Positions 1-10,153 of a DNA stretch of 64,000 nucleotides are shown piece after piece. Position 1 is the stretch's first letter; each line of letters starts with the position of its first letter. The notes under the pieces were generated by a model. It was not told the DNA's origin. It did no database searches and saw only the letters and a list, made by a program, of their open reading frames with translations. This stretch comes from Vogesella sp. LIG4. Its GTDB lineage: Bacteria; Pseudomonadota; Gammaproteobacteria; Burkholderiales; Chromobacteriaceae. A program made the position numbers and the translations under genes. The DNA lies in NCBI RefSeq assembly GCF_900090205.1, contig NZ_LT607802.1, positions 285,858-349,857 on the forward strand. The letters are read 5' to 3'.

Positions 1-2153
1 CCGGAGTCACGATCCACGCCCAGGGTGAGCTGGGTCATGTCGTTGGAACCGATGGAGAAGCCGTCGAAGTACTGCAGGAACTTCTCGGCCAGTACTGCGT
101 TGGTCGGCAGTTCGCACATCATGATCAGGCGCAGGCCGTTTTCGCCGCGCTTCAGGCCGTTGGCAGCCAGGATCTCGATGACTTTCTCGGCTTCGGCCAG
201 GGTGCGCACGAACGGGATCATGACTTCCACGTTGGTGAGGCCCATCACGTCGCGCACTTTCTTGATGGCGCGGCATTCCAGCTCGAAGCAGTCGCGGAAG
301 CTGTCAGCCACGTAGCGGGCGGCACCACGGAAGCCCAGCATCGGGTTCTCTTCGTGCGGCTCGTACAGCTGGCCGCCGATCAGGTTGGCGTACTCGTTCG
401 ACTTGAAGTCGGACATGCGTACGATGACCTTTTTCGGGGTGAACGCTGCGGCCAGAGTGGACACGCCCTCGGCGATCTTGTCGACGTAGAAGTCAACCGG
501 GCTGGCGTAGCCGGCGATGCGATCGCTGATGGTGGCTTTCAGGTCGGCCGGCAGGCGGTCGAACTCCAGCAGCGCTTTCGGGTGGATACCGATCTGGCGG
601 TTGATCACGAATTCCATGCGCGCCAGGCCCACGCCTTCGTTCGGCAGCTGCGCGAAGTCGAAAGCCAGTTCCGGGTTGCCCACGTTCATCATGATCTTGA
701 CCGGGGACTTGGGCATCTTGTCCAGTTCCAGGTCAACGATTTCCACGTCCAGCAGGCCGTCGTAGATGTTGCCGGTGTCGCCTTCGGCGCAGGATACGGT
801 GACCTGCATGCCTTCTTTCAGCACGGCGGTAGCGTCGCCGCAACCTACCACGGCCGGGATGCCCAGTTCACGCGCGATGATCGCTGCGTGGCAGGTACGG
901 CCGCCGCGGTTGGTGACGATGGCGGCGGCACGCTTCATTACCGGCTCCCAATCCGGGTCGGTCATGTCGGTTACCAGCACATCGCCCGGCAGTACGCGAT
1001 CCATTTCGGAGGCGTCCTTGATGGTGCGTACCACGCCCTGGCCGATCTTCTGGCCAATGGCACGGCCTTCGCACAGCACGGTGGACTTGCTGTTCAGGCG
1101 GTAGCGACGCAGGGTGTCCTTGCGGTTTTCCTGCGACTTCACGGTTTCCGGACGGGCCTGCAGGATGTACAGCTTGCCGTCTTCGCCGTCACGGCCCCAC
1201 TCGATATCCATCGGGCGGGCGTAGTGTTTTTCGATGATCAGCGCGTAGTGGGCCAGTTCGGCCACTTCTGCGTCGGTGATGGAGAACTGCTTGCGCAGTT
1301 CCGGCGCCACGTCCACGGTGCGTACCGAGCGGCCGGCTTGCGACGCATCGGTGAATTCCATCTTGATCAGCTTGGAACCCATGGTCTTGCGCAGGATCGC
1401 CGGGCGATCCGCCTTCAGGGTCGGCTTGTGTACGTAGAATTCGTCCGGGTTCACGGCCCCCTGCACCACGGTCTCGCCCAGGCCGTAGGAGGCGGTAACG
1501 AATACCACGTCCTCGAAGCCGGATTCGGTATCGATGGTGAACATCACGCCAGCTGCACCGGTATCGGAACGCACCATGCGCTGGATACCCGCGGACAGGG
1601 CCACCACGTCATGGGCGAAGCCTTTGTGCACGCGGTAGGAGATGGCGCGGTCGTTGTACAGGGAAGCAAATACGTGCTTGATGGCGTCCTTGACGTTATC
1701 AAGGCCGCGGATGTTCAGGAAGGTTTCTTGCTGACCTGCGAACGAGGCATCGGGGAGGTCTTCTGCGGTGGCAGAGGAGCGGACTGCTACGGAGATATCG
1801 GCGCCACCGGCGTCGGCAACCATTTTGTCCCAGGCTTGCTTGACGTCATTTTCAAGCTTTTCCGGGAACGGTGTATCGATGATCCACTGGCGGATTTGCT
1901 TGCCGACCTTGGCCAGCTCCGTCACATCATCGACATCCAGTTTGCCAAGGGCGTCGTTAATCCGGTCGGCAAGCCCGTTGTGTCGAAGAAAATCGCGGTA
2001 GGCATCTGCGGTAGTCGCAAAGCCCCCCGGCACTCGCACGCCGGAATTTGCCAGCTGGCTGATCATCTCGCCAAGCGAGGCGTTTTTACCGCCTACGCTT
2101 TCGACATCAGTCATACGCAGCTTTTCGAACCAGATAACGTAGTTCTCTGCCAT
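1..2153 (-). CDS. ppsA: phosphoenolpyruvate synthase, 3' part cut by window edge
   Basis: Converts pyruvate and ATP to phosphoenolpyruvate, AMP and phosphate in gluconeogenesis; cytosolic. The reading frame runs open from the ATG at 2153 to the window start (about 717 codons; the family is near 790), so only the C-terminal end of the TIM-barrel domain is missing. The N-terminal ATP-grasp domain begins [12 protein letters not shown] and contains [11 protein letters not shown]. The swivelling phosphohistidine domain shows GGRTCHAAI with the catalytic His at residue 422, matching E. coli His421. The PEP-binding barrel follows (GVGLARMEF). It diverges from ppsR, the kinase/phosphorylase that controls it, as in many proteobacteria. 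Confidence 0.97.
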   Translation of the reverse strand, partial: MAENYVIWFEKLRMTDVESVGGKNASLGEMISQLANSGVRVPGGFATTADAYRDFLRHNGLADRINDALGKLDVDDVTELAKVGKQIRQWIIDTPFPEKLENDVKQAWDKMVADAGGADISVAVRSSATAEDLPDASFAGQQETFLNIRGLDNVKDAIKHVFASLYNDRAISYRVHKGFAHDVVALSAGIQRMVRSDTGAAGVMFTIDTESGFEDVVFVTASYGLGETVVQGAVNPDEFYVHKPTLKADRPAILRKTMGSKLIKMEFTDASQAGRSVRTVDVAPELRKQFSITDAEVAELAHYALIIEKHYARPMDIEWGRDGEDGKLYILQARPETVKSQENRKDTLRRYRLNSKSTVLCEGRAIGQKIGQGVVRTIKDASEMDRVLPGDVLVTDMTDPDWEPVMKRAAAIVTNRGGRTCHAAIIARELGIPAVVGCGDATAVLKEGMQVTVSCAEGDTGNIYDGLLDVEIVDLELDKMPKSPVKIMMNVGNPELAFDFAQLPNEGVGLARMEFVINRQIGIHPKALLEFDRLPADLKATISDRIAGYASPVDFYVDKIAEGVSTLAAAFTPKKVIVRMSDFKSNEYANLIGGQLYEPHEENPMLGFRGAARYVADSFRDCFELECRAIKKVRDVMGLTNVEVMIPFVRTLAEAEKVIEILAANGLKRGENGLRLIMMCELPTNAVLAEKFLQYFDGFSIGSNDMTQLTLGVDRDS

Positions 2154-2441
2154 CACTTCACTTCCTGTGTTGGATTGGGACGATAGGGAAGCCCGCATTC
2201 TAGCCGAACAACTCCTTGTTTGCGTAGCAACTTTTGCATTGCACAACGAAGGGATTTCCCTTGCCGGAACGGGGGATGGGCTTCCCTTGTTGATGCTATC
2301 TCATTGTTGGCTAAGGAAAAATGTAATTTATCGACTACATTAAACCGCAACATGGTTGTCACACCGCGGCTCAGCATCTTGTCGCTTGCGGCAATTGGGC
2401 ACAGACTGTTGCGCACAACCCTACTCCAAGCAGGACATAGC

Positions 2442-3263
2442 ATGCCAAACCGTCGCTCCGTGTTCTTTGTTTCCGATCGCACCGGTATCACCGCAGAATC
2501 GCTCGGCAACACCTTGCTCACCCAATTCGATACCGAAGAATTCAACCGCGAAACCGAACCGTTCATCGACACGGTGGAAAAAGCACAGGAACTGGCACAG
2601 CGCATCGACGAGATTGCGGCCAACGATCACCGCAAGCCGCTGGTCTTCACCAGCATCATCAAGGCCGACGTACGCGCAGCGCTGCAGGTGAAAAACGCGC
2701 TGGTAATCGACTTTTTCCAAACCTTCATCGGCGAACTGGAGGCCGAGCTGGGCGAGAAGGCCACCATGTCGGTGGGCAAGGCGCACGGCATGGATGACGA
2801 GGAAAAGTACGACCACCGCATCGAGGCGGTGAATTTCTCGCTGAACCACGACGATGGCGTGAAGCTGAAGGACCTGGACGAAGCCGACGTGATCCTGGTG
2901 GGCGTGTCGCGCTCCGGCAAGACGCCGACCTGCCTGTACCTGGCGCTGCAGTACGGCATCAAGGCGGCCAACTACCCGCTGACGCCGGAAGACCTGGACA
3001 GCCCGACGCTGCCCAAGATGCTGCTGCCGTACAAACAGAAGATGTTCGGCCTCACCATCGACCCTTCGCGCCTGCACAACATCCGCTCCGAGCGCCGCCC
3101 GGACTCGCGCTACGCCAGCATGGAAAACTGCCGCCGCGAGGTGAACGAGGCCGAATCGATGTTCCGCCACCATGGCGTGCAGTTCATCAGCACCACGCAT
3201 ATGTCGATCGAGGAGATTGCCTCCACCATCATGCACAATGCCCACCTGGTGCGGCGCTTCTAA
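2442..3263 (+). CDS. ppsR: PEP synthetase regulatory kinase/pyrophosphorylase
   Basis: Bifunctional DUF299-family enzyme. In the characterised family it inactivates PEP synthase by ADP-dependent threonine phosphorylation and reactivates it by phosphate-dependent dephosphorylation. It is 273 residues, the usual length. The start at 2442 gives the conserved N-terminus [20 protein letters not shown]; longer in-frame starts (for example a TTG at 2220) would add an unconserved extension. The P-loop GVSRSGK is at residues 154-160. It diverges from ppsA across about 290 bp that must hold both promoters. One decamer repeat copy lies in the gene at 2615. Confidence 0.95.
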   Translation: MPNRRSVFFVSDRTGITAESLGNTLLTQFDTEEFNRETEPFIDTVEKAQELAQRIDEIAANDHRKPLVFTSIIKADVRAALQVKNALVIDFFQTFIGELEAELGEKATMSVGKAHGMDDEEKYDHRIEAVNFSLNHDDGVKLKDLDEADVILVGVSRSGKTPTCLYLALQYGIKAANYPLTPEDLDSPTLPKMLLPYKQKMFGLTIDPSRLHNIRSERRPDSRYASMENCRREVNEAESMFRHHGVQFISTTHMSIEEIASTIMHNAHLVRRF

Positions 3264-3382
3264 GCTCCGGCGCCACGTCAGCTGCGCGTTGTTGATACGG
3301 CGTTGAGCAGTTTCCGGCACTGCGGCCAACTATAGAAATTTTGGCTTGACGCAATGCAATAAAGCATGTTGAGATGGAAAGC

Positions 3383-3418
3383 ATGAATACCTGCTACGCA
3401 ACTTCCTTCAGCTTTTTT

Positions 3419-3436
<18 letters not shown>
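3383..3436 (+). CDS. tryptophan leader peptide of an attenuator
   Basis: A 17-codon open frame encodes MNTCYATSFSFFTWWRH followed by TAA. It carries two adjacent tryptophan codons (TGG TGG at 3422-3427) near its 3' end, the hallmark of ribosome-mediated attenuation. It lies 126 bp upstream of trpS and directly before mutually exclusive RNA hairpins. A GAGATGGAAAG stretch just upstream is a plausible ribosome binding site. Tandem Trp codons, adjacent antiterminator/terminator and a Trp-related downstream gene together make chance unlikely. Confidence 0.85.
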
Positions 3437-4588
<1,152 letters not shown>

Positions 4589-4646
4589 ACACCAACAGCC
4601 AGCCACCACCGGCCAGGGTTGGCCGCAAGCACACCGGGAGCACAGC

Positions 4647-4958
4647 ATGGAATGGATCTACGACTGCCGTAACCTGAACGAAGTGCGCGAACAGATCGAC
4701 CGCCTCGATCGCGCCATTGTCAGCCTGATCGCCGAACGCGGTGTGTACGTACAGCAGGCGGCCGGCTTCAAGCCCGGCGCCGAGCCGGAAGAAGACGGCA
4801 AACGCATCGACCAGGTGATGCGCCGCGTCGGCCGGCTGGCGGGGGAACTGGGGGCCGATGCGGCACTGACCGCCAAAATCTACCGCACCATGATCGGCCA
4901 CTTCGTGGAAAGCGAACGCCGGCAACGCCTGCAGCAGCAGGAAGGCGTGGTCTCGTGA
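4647..4958 (+). CDS. AroQ-type chorismate mutase domain protein
   Basis: A 103-residue all-helical CM_2 family protein. Chorismate mutases of this fold convert chorismate to prephenate as intertwined dimers. The first helix has VREQIDRLDRAIVSLIAERG, which matches the Arg-rich active-site helix of E. coli chorismate mutase (Arg11 and Arg28 equivalents), followed by a Lys in AGFK at the Lys39 position. The 3' end overlaps the next gene by 4 bp (GTGA), implying translational coupling. Its place behind trpS links it to aromatic metabolism, but which product it makes is not shown by the sequence. Confidence 0.75.
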   Translation: MEWIYDCRNLNEVREQIDRLDRAIVSLIAERGVYVQQAAGFKPGAEPEEDGKRIDQVMRRVGRLAGELGADAALTAKIYRTMIGHFVESERRQRLQQQEGVVS

Positions 4959-5257
4959 GCGGGCGCCTGCCGGCGCCCGACTGCCACGCGCTGGCGGATA
5001 TCCGCACCGGCATCGACGACATCGACCAGCAGGTGATCCGCCTGCTGGGCGAGCGCTTCGGCTACGTGAAGGCCGCGGCCCGCTTCAAGCACGATGCCGA
5101 CGCGGTGCGCGCGCCACAGCGCTTGCAACAGATGCTGGCGCAGCGCCGGGAATGGGCCACGCAGGCCGGGCTATCCGCCGACGTGATCGAGGCGCTGTAT
5201 CGCCAGCTGGTGGATTACTTCATTGCCGAGGAACTGCGCCACTGGCAGGGCAGCTAA
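4955..5257 (+). CDS. PchB-like isochorismate-pyruvate lyase/chorismate mutase family protein
   Basis: A 100-residue second AroQ-fold protein beginning with GTG inside the stop region of the previous gene. DCHALADIRTGIDDIDQQV, GYVKAAARFK and the ending AEELRHW align closely by eye with Pseudomonas PchB (DCTGLADIREAIDRID, DYVKAASRFK), including the PchB catalytic-loop lysine and the AP-R segment after it. PchB splits isochorismate to salicylate and pyruvate and has weak mutase activity. No isochorismate synthase or siderophore gene is in the window, so salicylate production is only a possibility. It converges on the exporter gene, with adjacent ends at 5257/5258. Confidence 0.72.
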   Translation: MSGRLPAPDCHALADIRTGIDDIDQQVIRLLGERFGYVKAAARFKHDADAVRAPQRLQQMLAQRREWATQAGLSADVIEALYRQLVDYFIAEELRHWQGS

Positions 5258-5872
5258 CTAGCTGCCGGCCAGCGCCAGCGCACTAGCCAGGCTCCACATC
5301 ACCGTGCCCACCACGCCGTCCAGCACGCGCCAGGACAGCGGCCGGGCGAACAGCGGCGCCAGCAGGCGGGCACCGTAGCCCAGCGACAGGAACCACAGCA
5401 GCGAGGCGCAGCTGGCGCCCAGCGCGAACCACAGCCGGCTGCCTGCCGGCTGCTGGCCGCCGATGGAGCCCAGCAGCACCACGGTATCCAGGTAGACGTG
5501 CGGGTTGAGCAGCGTCATCGCCAGCACGGTAAGCAGCGCCTGCCGCAGGGAAAGCTGCACCTGGCCGGTGGCCACCGCCAGGCTGTCGTTGCCCAGCACC
5601 GCGCGCCAGGCACGCAGCCCGTACCAGAACAGGAAGGCCGCGCCCCCCCAGCGGGCCAGCTCCAGCAGCAGCGGGCTGTGCTGGATCAGCACACCCATGC
5701 CGGCCACACCGGCGCCGATCAGCAGCACATCGCACACGATGCACACCAGCACGGTGGCGCCAACATGCTGGCGCAGCAGCCCCATGCGCAACACGTGCGC
5801 GTTCTGCGAGCCGATGGCCATGATCAGGCTGGCACCCAGCCCCATTCCCTTGAAAAACACCATGCTGTCCAT
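5258..5872 (-). CDS. argO: LysE/ArgO family basic amino acid exporter
   Basis: A 204-residue inner-membrane exporter of the LysE superfamily. Family members pump out L-arginine or L-lysine. It shows about six hydrophobic segments, with the family motif GSQNAHVLRMGL near the N-terminus and a TLLNPHVYLDTVVLLGS motif in the middle. The start at 5872 is chosen because AAGGAG lies eight bases upstream; an ATG at 5902 would add an unsupported ten residues. It diverges from an ArgP-type regulator, the standard pairing. Arginine versus lysine specificity cannot be told from sequence. Confidence 0.88.
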   Translation of the reverse strand: MDSMVFFKGMGLGASLIMAIGSQNAHVLRMGLLRQHVGATVLVCIVCDVLLIGAGVAGMGVLIQHSPLLLELARWGGAAFLFWYGLRAWRAVLGNDSLAVATGQVQLSLRQALLTVLAMTLLNPHVYLDTVVLLGSIGGQQPAGSRLWFALGASCASLLWFLSLGYGARLLAPLFARPLSWRVLDGVVGTVMWSLASALALAGS

Positions 5873-5987
5873 GTGCGCTGCTCCTTGATGACTTGCCGCC
5901 ATCTTGACGCAAAGCCGCTGCGGCCAACAGCAAGATTAATTTTTCTGCCGTATCATTAAATTTGCTTAATTTACTACTGGTAACGGC

Positions 5988-6881
5988 ATGAAACTCGACC
6001 CGCGACAAAGCGAGGCCTTCCAGGTCAGCATCGCCTGCGGCAGCCTGGAAGCCGCCGCCAAACAGCTGCACGTCACACCGTCGGCGCTGTCGCAGCGCAT
6101 CCGCGCACTGGAGGAAAGCCTGGGCAAGCCGCTGCTGGTGCGCAGCCGCCCCTGCCGCCCCACCCGCGAAGGCCAGCTGTTGCTGCAGCACCTGCAGCGC
6201 GCCGCACTGCTGGAAGCCGACCTGGCAGCCAGTTTTGCCGACGACGCCGGCGCCCTGCTCAGCGTACCGCTGGCACTGAACGCCGACAGCGTGGCCAGCT
6301 GGTTCCTGCCGATGCTGGCGCCGTTCCTGATCAGCAAAGGCATTCTGCTGGAGGTGACGGTGGACGATCAGGACCACACCTACAACCTGCTGCAGGCCGG
6401 GCTGGCAGTGGGCTGCGTCTCCACCGAGCCGCAAGCGATGCGCGGCTGCAGTGCCGTGGCGCTGGGGGTGATGCGCTACCGCGCCATGGCGTCGCCCGGC
6501 TTCATGCAGCGCCACTTCGCCGCCGGGGTGAGCCGCGACACGCTGCGGCGCGCGCCGGTGATGATCTACAACCGCAAGGACAAACTGCAGGACCAGTGGC
6601 TGCAGCAGCATTTCGGCCTGCGGCAGGCGGCCTGCCCCTGCCACTTCCTGCCTGCCTCCGACCCGTATCTGCAGGCGGTACGGCTGGGGCTGGGCTGGGG
6701 CATGCTGCCGGAAGTACAAGTGGCCGCGCATGGCGGCCACGAGGGTCTGCTGGATCTGCAGCCGGAGCGCCCGGTGGATGTGGCGCTGTACTGGCACAGC
6801 TGGAAGGTACAGGCGCCGCGGCTGGAGCAGCTGTCGGCGGCGCTGGTGGCGGCGGCACGCGAGGTGCTGCTGCCGGCATGA
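5988..6881 (+). CDS. argP: ArgP/LysG-type LysR transcriptional regulator
   Basis: A 297-residue LysR regulator with an N-terminal winged helix-turn-helix (residues 1-60, LEAAAKQLHVTPSALSQRIRALEE) and a periplasmic-binding-like effector domain. The ArgP group activates amino acid exporter genes in response to arginine or lysine. The divergent LysE-type gene 115 bp away fits this. The shared gap is AT-rich near 5935-5975 (ATTAAATTTGCTTAATTT), a plausible LysR binding region, and carries a decamer copy at 5919. Confidence 0.88.
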   Translation: MKLDPRQSEAFQVSIACGSLEAAAKQLHVTPSALSQRIRALEESLGKPLLVRSRPCRPTREGQLLLQHLQRAALLEADLAASFADDAGALLSVPLALNADSVASWFLPMLAPFLISKGILLEVTVDDQDHTYNLLQAGLAVGCVSTEPQAMRGCSAVALGVMRYRAMASPGFMQRHFAAGVSRDTLRRAPVMIYNRKDKLQDQWLQQHFGLRQAACPCHFLPASDPYLQAVRLGLGWGMLPEVQVAAHGGHEGLLDLQPERPVDVALYWHSWKVQAPRLEQLSAALVAAAREVLLPA

Positions 6882-6888
6882 CCAGGCT

Positions 6889-6908
6889 TGCGGCCAACGT
6901 TGGCCGCA
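6889..6908. repeat. paired decamer palindrome between argP and the next gene
   Basis: TGCGGCCAAC is followed directly by its reverse complement, a perfect 20-bp palindrome within GCTTGCGG...CCGCAAGC (6886-6911). It sits between the converging ends of argP and the small membrane protein gene. There is no T-run, so terminator function is uncertain. Confidence 0.8.
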
Positions 6909-6922
6909 AGCGAAGCAGCGGT

Positions 6923-7264
6923 TTATTGCTGTTCCGGCGGCGGCATCAGCCTTTCCATCAGGTCGCCCTGCCCGTGTGTCGGCTCCGGCAACAGGTGCAG
7001 GCCGCCCCAGGCGACCAACAGCATGACCGCCACCACCGCCCCGCCCTTGACCATGAAGCCATAGCTCCAGCCCACCTGCTGCCGGTTGCGGATGCCGTAC
7101 AGCAGCGCCAGCGGCGGCAGGAAGAACGACAGGCTGCCCCACACGATACGGCCGTTATTGAGCGCCGCCATGGTGGCGCCCAGGCAGCCGATGTAGAAGG
7201 TGGCCACGGCAATGGCAAAAATCACGCCGACCACGCAGGTCAGCAGAATCAACAGGGTTCCCAT
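6923..7264 (-). CDS. small multi-pass membrane protein, unknown function
   Basis: A 113-residue protein with at least three hydrophobic segments: residues about 3-30 (TLLILLTCVVGVIFAIAVA), 42-57 (WGSLSFFLPPLALLYG) and 72-92 (VKGGAVVAVMLLVAWGG). It ends in a polar Pro/Glu-rich tail (PPPEQQ). Its ATG overlaps the stop of the upstream MBL-fold gene by one base (TGATG), so the two are probably co-translated. No family is recognised. Confidence 0.75.
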   Translation of the reverse strand: MGTLLILLTCVVGVIFAIAVATFYIGCLGATMAALNNGRIVWGSLSFFLPPLALLYGIRNRQQVGWSYGFMVKGGAVVAVMLLVAWGGLHLLPEPTHGQGDLMERLMPPPEQQ

Positions 7265-8046
7265 CAGTCTTCCAGGTTCTCGGCCGGCAATTGCAGGCCA
7301 TCGTAAGCAACCGACACACCCGCCGGGCACTGCGCCGTCAGCGCGTGATATTCCAGCTGGTGCGTCATGTGAATCAGCCAGGTCTGGCGTGCGGCCAACC
7401 TTTGCGCCCAGTGCAGCGATGCTTCCAGGTGCAGGTGCGAAGGATACGGCTCCGGCCGCAGGCAATCGAGGAACAGCGTATCCAGCCCCTGCAGCAGCGC
7501 GATGCTGCTGTCCGGAATCTCCGATACATCGGTGAGCCAGGCGGTGTTGCCGATGCGCCAGCCCAGGCAGGGCCAGGCGCCGTGGCGCAGCGGAATCGGC
7601 GTGACAGTCCCCCCGCCGATGCTGAACGGCGCACTCACCGTCTCGGTCAGCAGCACCGGCTTGTCCCATACCGGCGACGGCGGTGCCAGCGCGTAGTCGA
7701 AGCGGCGGCGGATATTGTCCAGCGTGAAGTCGTTGCCGTACAGCGTGATCGGCCCGCGCTTGACGTAGCAGAAGGCGCGCAGATCGTCGATGCCGTTGAG
7801 GTGGTCGGCATGCGGGTGGCTGTACAGCACCGCATCCACGCGGGTGATGCCTTCGCGCAATGCCTGCTGACGCAGGTCGGGCGAAGTGTCGATCAGCAGC
7901 CCCTGCTCGCCGATGCGCACATAGGCGGAACAGCGGGTGCGCACATTGCGCGCATCGCCGGAGCTGCAGGTGGGGCAGTTGCAGCCGATGGCCGGCGTGC
8001 CGCCGCTGGAGCCGCAGCCCAGTACCGTCCACTGCACCGAAGTCAT
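7264..8046 (-). CDS. MBL-fold metallohydrolase (PhnP/lactamase_B_2 type)
   Basis: A 260-residue metallo-beta-lactamase-fold hydrolase. The N-terminus LGCGSSGGTPAIGC with a CNCPTC cluster is typical of the PhnP-like group, which contains phosphodiesterases. The metal motif SHPHADHLNG is near residue 75, and later ligands include LIDTSPD, LTDVSE and the HLHLEASL/HMTHQLEYH histidines. The start at 8046 gives the conserved MTSVQWTVLGCG. It lies 10 bp after tatD on the same strand, a common pairing in betaproteobacteria. The exact substrate is unknown. Confidence 0.85.
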   Translation of the reverse strand: MTSVQWTVLGCGSSGGTPAIGCNCPTCSSGDARNVRTRCSAYVRIGEQGLLIDTSPDLRQQALREGITRVDAVLYSHPHADHLNGIDDLRAFCYVKRGPITLYGNDFTLDNIRRRFDYALAPPSPVWDKPVLLTETVSAPFSIGGGTVTPIPLRHGAWPCLGWRIGNTAWLTDVSEIPDSSIALLQGLDTLFLDCLRPEPYPSHLHLEASLHWAQRLAARQTWLIHMTHQLEYHALTAQCPAGVSVAYDGLQLPAENLED

Positions 8047-8056
8047 CACGCTCTCC

Positions 8057-8836
8057 CTATGCCGTTTGGCGCTGCGCCTTGGCGAACAGGCGGAAATAGT
8101 TGTCGCTGGTGGCCTCGGCCAGCTGCTCGAACGCCATGCCGCGCAGCTCGGCCACATGCTCGGCCACGTGCTTCACATAGGCTGGCTCGTTGGTCTTGCC
8201 ACGGTACGGCACCGGCGCCAGATACGGCGAATCGGTTTCCACCAGCAGGCGGTCCAGCGGCACCTTCTGCGCCACTTCCTTCACCACCGCGGCGTTCTTG
8301 AAGGTAACGATGCCGGACAGCGAAATGTAAAAACCCAGGTCCAGCGCCAGGCGGGCGATGTCCCAGCTTTCGGTGAAGCAGTGCATCACCCCGCCCACCG
8401 TGTCGGCGCCGTGCTCGCGCATCAGCCGCACCGTGTCCTCGGCGGAGGAACGGGTATGGATCACCAGCGGCAGGCCGGTACGGCGCGCGGCGCGGATGTG
8501 CACTGCAAAGCGCTCGTGCTGCCAGGCCAGGTCGCCCTGGCACCAGTGGTAGTCGAGCCCGGTTTCGCCGATGCCCACCACCTTGGGGTGGGCGGCATGC
8601 GCCACCAGCTCGTCCTCGCTGAATTCCTCGGCTTCCGGGTCGTCCGGGTGGATGCCCACGGTGGCGAACAGGTTGGCGTGCGCCTCGGCCAGCGCCAGCA
8701 CCTCCGGGTACCTGGGCTTGCTCACCCCGATCACCATGGCGTGCGTCACGCCGTTGGCGGCCATATTGGCCAGCACTTCCGGCATGCGTACGGCAAGGTC
8801 GGGAAAATTGATGTGGCAGTGGGAATCGACCAGCAT
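8057..8836 (-). CDS. tatD: TatD family hydrolase (metal-dependent DNase)
   Basis: A 259-residue TIM-barrel metal hydrolase. TatD enzymes act as 3'-5' exonucleases/DNases in DNA repair or fragmentation. The metal ligands HCH are at residues 6-8 (DSHCHINF), with GETGLDYHW, LVIHTR and HCFTES supplying further ligands and VETDSPYLAP the late catalytic Asp. The start at 8836 gives MLVDSHCH; a longer frame has no conservation. A terminator-like decamer palindrome ends only about 15 bp upstream of this start, so expression may depend on read-through or on a promoter embedded there. Confidence 0.93.
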   Translation of the reverse strand: MLVDSHCHINFPDLAVRMPEVLANMAANGVTHAMVIGVSKPRYPEVLALAEAHANLFATVGIHPDDPEAEEFSEDELVAHAAHPKVVGIGETGLDYHWCQGDLAWQHERFAVHIRAARRTGLPLVIHTRSSAEDTVRLMREHGADTVGGVMHCFTESWDIARLALDLGFYISLSGIVTFKNAAVVKEVAQKVPLDRLLVETDSPYLAPVPYRGKTNEPAYVKHVAEHVAELRGMAFEQLAEATSDNYFRLFAKAQRQTA

Positions 8837-8856
8837 GTTGCTTCTTCCAAAAAAAT

Positions 8857-8877
8857 TGCGGCCAACAGTTGGCCGCA
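8857..8877 (-). terminator. decamer-pair hairpin with T-run before tatD
   Basis: Read leftward, TGCGGCCAAC-T-GTTGGCCGCA forms a strong inverted repeat followed by AATTTTTTT (8849-8856), an intrinsic terminator shape. It would end transcripts from the secreted unknown gene, yet the tatD start lies immediately beyond it. Confidence 0.7.
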
Positions 8878-8947
8878 ACGTTTGCCTGCGAAATTGTAGA
8901 AGAACGTCAAACAGTTGTGAACCGCTGCCGTACAAGACTGCCGGGAA

Positions 8948-9658
8948 TCAGAAGAAGTTCTCGCGCACGCTGTCGCGCAGTTTGAGGCCACGCTGGTTCA
9001 TGTCTTCCAGCGCCCCATCCTTGACCATCCGCACCCGGTAGGCATAGACATAGCTGGCGTTGCGCGCCTCCATCAACTCCTGCTCGTAAAAAGCGCTGCC
9101 AACCGGAAACACCTTGCCTTTGTACACACTCGCCCGCAGGCCGAACAGCTTGCGCTCCGAAGCCTCTGTGCCTGGCTGGGGCACCACCTGCTTACTGGTT
9201 GCCAGGCAGGCCATCCGCTCCTTGCGGCTCTCATCCACACGCTGAAACACGTAGTTGCTGCTGGGAACACAGTAGGTCGGATTGATATTCAGATACTCGT
9301 ACATCACGCGACCATCCAGCGCGATTTCAAGCTGCATGAATTCCGGATCGGCATCCGCCTGCGATCGCTCAAGAATCAGGTAGCCGGTAACGCTATCGCG
9401 GGTGCTGGTGGGGCCACCACTCTCCATCACCTGGTCCACCATGTAATCGCTGCGGAGCACCCGCCACTCACCGCCAAAATCGATCGGCTTACCCTTCAGC
9501 ACCAGTCTGCTGACCACGCTCTGCTTCGGCAGCGCTGCCACAAACTTCTCGCCTTTTTCCTTGGCGCTGTCAAAAAAGCGGAAATCGACCTCCGCATCAT
9601 TGGCATGTACTGCCGTAGCGATCAGGCTCAGCGCCAGCCATGCGAATGCTTTCTTCAT
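8948..9658 (-). CDS. secreted protein of unknown function
   Basis: A 236-residue protein with a clear Sec signal peptide (MKKAFAWLALSLIATAVHA, cleavage near residue 19-20). The mature part is mixed and soluble-looking, with several Tyr/Phe-rich strands and two cysteines near residues 146 and 168 that could form a disulfide in the periplasm. No family is recognised. It lies between pilZ and tatD, an insertion in an otherwise familiar cluster, with its own upstream gap of about 100 bp and a terminator-like hairpin downstream. Confidence 0.75.
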   Translation of the reverse strand: MKKAFAWLALSLIATAVHANDAEVDFRFFDSAKEKGEKFVAALPKQSVVSRLVLKGKPIDFGGEWRVLRSDYMVDQVMESGGPTSTRDSVTGYLILERSQADADPEFMQLEIALDGRVMYEYLNINPTYCVPSSNYVFQRVDESRKERMACLATSKQVVPQPGTEASERKLFGLRASVYKGKVFPVGSAFYEQELMEARNASYVYAYRVRMVKDGALEDMNQRGLKLRDSVRENFF

Positions 9659-9760
9659 CTTGTCTCTTCCTCGGTGCAATTTTTATGGCATTCAATAATG
9701 CCAAGTGATTTTACCGATAACACAAGCATGAAGAAACAGCAGTTATGCAAATAGCGTTGC

Positions 9761-10153
9761 TTACATGGTGTGCGTCGGCCGCGTGGAATTGATCGCGCCG
9801 GCCAGCAGGGTTTCGATACGTTCACGCGCCTGTTTGCCGGCATCGTTGGCCGCAAACTCGATGCCCACGCCCTGACTGCGGTTGGTATTGCCGGCCGCCG
9901 GGGTGATCCACACCACCTTGCCCTGCACCGCCACCTTCTGCGGGTCGTCCAGCAGCGTCAGCAGCAGGAACACCTCGTCATTCAGGTTGTAGCTGCGGGC
10001 GGTGGGCACGAAAATGCCGCCGTTGCCAAGAAAGGGCATGTAGGCGGCGTAGAGCGCGCTACGCTCCTTGATGGCCAGCGACAGCACGCCGGGGCGGGCG
10101 TGTTCGGGTTTGTCAGCCGGGTCGTTGCGGGCGGGCATCGGGGAATCGGTCAT
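9761..10153 (-). CDS. pilZ: PilZ domain protein, type IV pilus biogenesis
   Basis: A 130-residue single-domain PilZ protein. PilZ of this locus type is needed for type IV pilus assembly in Pseudomonas and does not itself need c-di-GMP. The visible core includes GGIFVPTARSYNLNDEVFLLLTLLDD and QGVGIEF, and no strong RxxxR c-di-GMP motif is obvious at the N-terminus. Its ATG overlaps the holB stop by one base (TGATG), giving the classic mltG-tmk-holB-pilZ order. A decamer copy at 9845 lies inside. Confidence 0.9.
   Translation of the reverse strand: MTDSPMPARNDPADKPEHARPGVLSLAIKERSALYAAYMPFLGNGGIFVPTARSYNLNDEVFLLLTLLDDPQKVAVQGKVVWITPAAGNTNRSQGVGIEFAANDAGKQARERIETLLAGAINSTRPTHTM

Noticed and set aside
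354-2186. A long rightward open frame of about 610 codons opposite ppsA
   Set aside because: It is the antisense shadow of ppsA, produced by high GC. Its translation is His/Val/Gly-rich low-complexity with no family pattern, whereas the leftward frame is a full PEP synthase.
2220-2441. An upstream TTG start extending ppsR by 74 residues
   Set aside because: The extension is unconserved and would run through the promoter gap; the ATG at 2442 gives the family N-terminus.
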